Below are positions 45,959-50,000 of a stretch of 50,000 nucleotides of DNA, in pieces. Numbering within the stretch: position 1 is the first letter of the stretch; each line of letters begins with the position of its first letter. The stretch lies in NCBI GenBank assembly GCA_018398765.1, contig JAHBMJ010000262.1, forward strand, positions 1 to 50,000, given 5' to 3'. Made by a program: the position numbers and the translations under genes. The notes under the pieces were generated by a model, which saw nothing but the letters and a program-made list of their open reading frames with translations, had not been told where the DNA came from and searched no databases. This DNA is from Chromera velia (Eukaryota > Sar > Chromeraceae).

Positions 45959-48900
45959 ACGACTTCACATAAATGAAAATGCATTAAAGCCATAGCTGTT
46001 GTTGTACTAAAGAGCAAAGGGCATCCCCTGGCACGATGAAGGTGAAAGTTGAACATGAACATGACGGAGGTGCTGTGTAGCTGCTTTGTGAGAGGTCAAA
46101 AGAAAGCAAGGGAAATCAGATCGCCCCCCCCAACTGACTTTGCCTTGCAGTCGACGTTGAGGGTCAGGTAGATGTCCTTGGCGACAGGGGGGTCGTCTGC
46201 ATTGCATTCGTGGGAGGGAGAGGGGCAGAGAATGGATGGATAAGAGAGGGCGGTTTGAATACGTGGATAGTGAGAAGAGATGTCCTTGGCAGTTTTAGGA
46301 AAGCCAGCTAGAGGGATTGACTAGCACTGCATGCCTCCAATTGGGACTCGGCCACCTTTGCCGACTCTCAACAACAGCATGAAGAAATCGATCGATCGAT
46401 CGATCTATCGATCGTGCTTCTTCATTGGCTTTTTCGATCGATCGATCGTGCACAACTAATTGGCTGCTTTTTCACTGGGATTTTTCATTTGGACTCACCC
46501 ACCTTTGCCGACAACCTTGATGGCGACTCTGGCGGTGGCCTTGCAGAACACCCCGTCAGTAACCTCGATCTGCACACACAGAGAAAGTGGTGAGCGTGAA
46601 CAGTCAGCGTAGGAGGAAGTCGGTCAGCAGCGTGGGTTTCCCTCTTTCTTCTCCATTCTCCCCCCCCCCCTTACCTGAGCGGTGTAGAAGAACGTGTCAA
46701 TGCCCACGAAGTTCTCGGGGGGGGTGTACTCGAAGGTTCCGTCGGGAGAGATGAACACGACAGTGCCTGCATGCAGACATGCAGATGGATGATTCGGTCA
46801 GAGAAGAAAGAATGGACTGGACGCGCTTGTATGCCATTGGAACAGTGCTACGATTGCTCTCCGGTAAAGTCCTCTCTGCGATAGATCCCTCCCCTCCCTC
46901 CCTTTCTGTGCGTTCTCTCCACCTGGATGGGTCCCCGTCTCTCTTTCGCTTCACGCACTGCCTGGTTTTGCTGAGACGAGACTGACCTCCTTCGCTGGTA
47001 GTGACGGGGGTGGCACCGGGGATGACCTCCCAGTCGTCGGGGTCGTTGGTGAGGACGTTCTCGGTCAGGGGCTCATCCTCGTGGGTGACAAAGTAGTCAT
47101 CAACAAGGTCGTGGGAGAATGCTGCAATTCGTGCAGTGAAGGAGGTTCGGGAGCTAAGAAATGTGTTGTGTAGATCGACTCAATGGAAAATTGTTTTTTT
47201 CCGACAGTAAGCAAACACTGAGTCAAAAGGTGGCAAAGAGATAAGCAAAACTGAGTCAAAAAGACGTAATGAGACAGAAGTTCGGCACGTGTAGTGGAGA
47301 GGTGCCTGTGCTAGACATCTCAAGAAGAGCAAGGCAGAGGGCTGAAGGACAAAACTGCTGCTGCCTTGATTGCTGTTTTTTGGCCTGCCTTTCTGTCTAC
47401 CTTTCTCTCTGTCTGTTTGACTGCAGCGTGTTTGACTGACAGACAGACAGACAGACAGACAGACTGACCGCTGCAATCTTCGACGTGGGTGGCGTTGACT
47501 TTGCCTCCTCCAATGTGCTTCTTGTCATCGTGTTTCTTTCCGAAGTTATTGTTGCTCCCGATGGTGACGTCGTTGGAGACAATGAATGTCTGGTTCACAC
47601 CTTCGGCAACATTGACAATACCCCCCGAAACGTCCCCTCCCTGGGCGCCAGAGTTGATGTCTCCGGTCTGCATTTTATTCGTTTGATCAACGGAATAGAA
47701 AGAAATACAATGCCGCCAAGAGGTGGCAGGGGACTTGGGAGAAGAAAGAAGGAAGAAGGAAGAGGAGAGGATCAAAGTCAAAAAGAAAGAAAGTCAATAG
47801 AGGACTGTTGGACATCATTCAAATCACGTACACATTTTCTGCTGCCTCTTTTTGAAGGTGCGTACATTTTGCTCATCCCTCTTTCGTCAAGAATTGCGAT
47901 GAGAAAAGGTGGCGCATGAACTCTCCCAGCATTGAAGGCCCGTCACACAAGGGTCATGTGCCCCTATGTCTCTCTGCATGCACTGACAGCTAGATTGACT
48001 GACACACAGACTGACGGACTGACCGTGGAGTTGGACATTGAGATCAGGGTGTTGTCGGCACTGGAGCTAGTAGATCCGGACCCAGAAGTGGAACTGCAGC
48101 GGCAGGCAGGCAGGCAGGCAGGCAGGGGGGGGACTAGAATGCAATCTAGGACAGAGAAAAGGCTTGAGTTTGCATATTGTGCTGCAGGTGACATGTGGGA
48201 CTGTCAATCCAGGCTGGACTGATTGCTTGCATTTGTTCTTCTCCAAGCTGTCAATGTGAGCTAGCTGCTTTTTCTGAGAGTGTTTTCGAGTTCGGACTCA
48301 TTGCGGTGTTTGCAGCAAGCATACAACGAAGAAAGACAAAGCGAGCGCTCAGAAGAAAAATCACAAACAAAAACCGACTTGCTATTCAGGGTCTGCTGCT
48401 GCTGCTGCCCGTTGGCGCCTGCATTGCCGTTGGTGTCGACGGTGGGGGTGAACTGGCTTTGCTCCTGCATGCGTACCGAAGGGAGGGGAGAAAGAAATAC
48501 GTATGTGTGCTCTCTACCGTTGGAGAGGAAGGAAGGACCCTGTTGTCGTCGTACTTTGGGGCTTTCCATTCATGAAACTAGCGTAATAGAGATGGGGGAA
48601 GGATTACGTGATTCTTCGTCACAAACTGCACGTCTGATTTTGTTTGTTTGATTGAAGCAACGACTATGAAGGTTTGTGGTTAATTCTGCCCCTGTAGTCA
48701 TGTGAGTGGCGAGTCAGGAAGGACAACGAAGAGAGAACACAACAGGAGTGGAGCCCTGCCTGACTCAAGTCAAGTGAAGATAGGTACCGACCCGTGTGCC
48801 GACGTTGGTTCCGTTAATGTTGACGTCTGTGTTCACGACATTGGAGCTATTCACGGGGGCAACGTTGGTGTTCTCCGAAGTGGTCACCACAGTGACGTTC

Positions 48901-50000
48901 TGGGACTGCATCGCGAAAGGAAGAGAAGGCAGAAATTAAAGCAAAAAGATACATGCACAAACAGGTAATCGTGAGGGGTCGATAGTACACACCCACAAAA
49001 GAACCGCATACATAGAGTCTCTACTCTCTTTGAGATCCCCTGCTGTGATCGATTGAGAGAAAGGGAGAGCCCTGCTTGCTCCCCCTCTGTCGAGCAGAAA
49101 GAAAAGAGTACACCCCCGATACCCCCCACTTACCCACCCTGTCGGAGTTATCCGTCACGTTGTTCTGGTTCACGTTGATTCCGATCAGGAGGTTATCGGC
49201 AGAAGAGGAGGTGTTGAAGTTCGGGTTCATCTGGATGCGGTCGGAGTCCTGCAAGCAAGCAAGGAACAAAGCAGAGGAGTAAGAGCAAGAGAGACTGACT
49301 ATTCTCACGACTCGGTGAATAGAAAGCTGCGATGTGCGCTTGGTTGAAAGTCGTCAGAAAAAACAAGCAGTGAATGGAAAAGAAAGAATAGTCATGTTGA
49401 GTGCATGTTTCTGGAGAAGGACCGACGGGAGAGAGACAGAGAAGGAGAGAGAGACAGATCAACTGACATTGACGTAGACATCGCTTTGGGAGGGCGACTC
49501 GATGATGAGGGAGGGGTTGATGTCCGTGTCACTGTCTGCATCAACCTCATTCTGATTCTCTCCGATGATGGTTTTGTTGACGTAGTTCTTGTTCGACGCA
49601 TCGTTTTCAAGCTGCACTCAGTCAGCCATTAACCACGAAGTCATTCATGAGTACGTGTGCGTGTGGGAGCATACGAGAAGAGAAACACATGGACCAACAC
49701 CAAAGTCTGCTGTCGGGAAAGGATGTGAAGCCTCGTCATCCGATATTTGGCACTGCAAAATGTCTCAGCCGACAAACTGAATGGTGACCTTTCAAGCTGC
49801 ATGAATCCATTCGCAACATTGCAACAAAATTTACAGTCATGAAACGCATCACCCCTCCACCACTCCTCTAACCGACTAAGCGACCAACCGTGGCGTTGAT
49901 GCCTGATCCGGACGTTGTAATGGCCGTGAAGTTGCCTTCGATCGAGCCTTCGTTGGTCTGGACAGCGGAGTTATTGTTCTTTGCGATGTTATTCTGCAAC
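45081..50000 (-). CDS. Sequon-rich surface protein with VCBS/cadherin-like repeats (3' part, 13 exons seen)
   Basis: Partial gene; the 5' end lies beyond the window. Exons: 49993-49889, 49611-49468, 49248-49138, 48905-48792, 48464-48379, 48093-48024, 47667-47469, 47121-46987, 46766-46675, 46569-46503, 46196-46139, 45913-45642 and 45406-45081. They keep phase and give 592 residues to the stop at 45083-45081. The first seven exons encode Asn/Ser/Thr/Val-rich segments dense in N-x-S/T sequons (NKT, NVT, NSS, NGT, NST, NQT, NFT, NAT). The next five encode beta-sandwich repeats: DDYFVTHEDEPLTENVLTND, GTFEYTPPENFVGIDTFFYT, then YFTYTPPKG and EYAAKDKTTESDPATVTVRV. These are typical VCBS/bacterial cadherin-like motifs. 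The last exon is a Gly/Asp/Phe/Leu-rich tail. Sequons and these folds point to secretion; a signal peptide cannot be checked. It converges with the giant gene, 3.8 kb away. Confidence 0.7.
45921..45955. repeat. (CA)n microsatellite in surface-protein intron
   Basis: Uninterrupted CA run directly beside the 3' splice site of the intron 46138-45914. On the gene strand it is a GT run just upstream of CCTGCAG. Confidence 0.9.
46344..46512. repeat. Duplicated exon-end/donor segment and GATC runs
   Basis: 22 bases spanning the 3' end of the exon at 46569-46503 and its donor (46491-46512) also occur at 46344-46365 inside the following intron, with two differences. One difference changes the intact donor GGTGGGTGAG to GGTGGCCGAG in the copy. 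GATC tetranucleotide runs at about 46388-46446 lie between the copies. Confidence 0.7.
47469..49993 (-). other. Asn-rich, sequon-dense exon series of the surface protein
   Basis: Seven exons of 70-199 bases. The four upstream ones (105, 144, 111 and 114 bases) are all phase 0 at both ends, so any could be skipped or duplicated without frame loss. Typical strings are NNIAKNNNSAVQTNEG, NNVTDNSDR, VNTDVNINGTNVGTR and SSSADNTLISMSNST. The phrase SSSADN followed by hydrophobic residues occurs in two exons (49248-49138 and 48093-48024), hinting at a common ancestor unit. Exon 48464-48379 includes a CAG-coded Gln run. Confidence 0.6.

Larger units (their letters stand above)
45642..47121 (-). other. 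VCBS/cadherin-like beta-sandwich region of the surface protein
   Basis: Five exons encode about two domains. The first opens with DLVDDYFVTHEDEPLTENVL and closes with VTDGVFCKATARVAIKVVGK. The second starts DDPPVAKDIYLTL and closes with ATVTVRVEIVGE. Signature positions visible are 'xxDDxyxTxEDxPLxxNVLxND', 'GTxxYTPxxNFxGxDTFxYT' and 'GxFTYTPxKG'. In bacteria such repeats form calcium-binding stalks of adhesins. Calcium ligands here (Asp/Glu at linkers) are present but unproven. Cysteines (DCKA, GEC, FCKA) could form disulfides. Confidence 0.65.

Overview
The window is nuclear DNA of an intron-rich eukaryote, most probably an alga with a complex red-lineage plastid. A chromerid such as Chromera or Vitrella fits best, but this is inference. 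The main evidence is a spliced gene for plastid-type ribosomal protein bL27 whose product carries a signal peptide followed by a Phe-initiated transit-like leader, the bipartite import signal of secondary red plastids. Genes are rich in short introns that end in TGCAG and often start with GTCAGT, GTGAGT or GTACGT. Intergenic DNA and introns are full of CT, GT and CTGT microsatellites and strongly pyrimidine/purine-biased tracts. GC-rich genic DNA alternates with AT-rich islands. I found no bacterial-style operons, tRNA, rRNA or CRISPR. The exon models come from reading frames, splice sites and phase continuity by eye.

Layout: 1-750, simple repeat and no supported gene. 751-1502 (-), plastid ribosomal protein L27 in two exons. 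2230-3298 (+), an Rpp14/Pop5-type RNase P/MRP subunit in three exons, divergent from L27. 3404-3636, a composite microsatellite. 4480-7434 (-), a five-exon mitochondrial TMEM65-family protein with an added N-terminal EF-hand. 7435-12946, mostly AT-rich or simple-sequence DNA without a gene I can support. 12947-15113 (-), a three-exon protein of 587 residues that I do not recognise. 15894-17095 (-), a decayed fragment of a non-LTR retrotransposon.

17689-41309 (+) is one very large gene. I could thread 33 exons with full phase continuity, giving about 5,025 residues. It has an N-terminal beta-propeller-like part and a long alpha-solenoid that resembles the kinetochore protein KNTC1/ROD (RZZ complex). 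41310-45080 is AT-rich and intergenic, with a roughly 0.7 kb element bounded by inverted repeats. 45081 to the window edge (-) is the 3' part of a gene for a probable cell-surface or secreted glycoprotein: small Asn-rich exons dense in N-glycosylation sequons, then VCBS/cadherin-like beta-sandwich repeats, then a Gly/Asp/Phe/Leu-rich tail.

The genes do not form one pathway: plastid translation, RNA processing, mitochondrial ion handling, chromosome segregation and the cell surface are all represented. The most interesting items are the EF-hand-TMEM65 fusion, the giant ROD-like protein and the modular sequon-rich surface protein.
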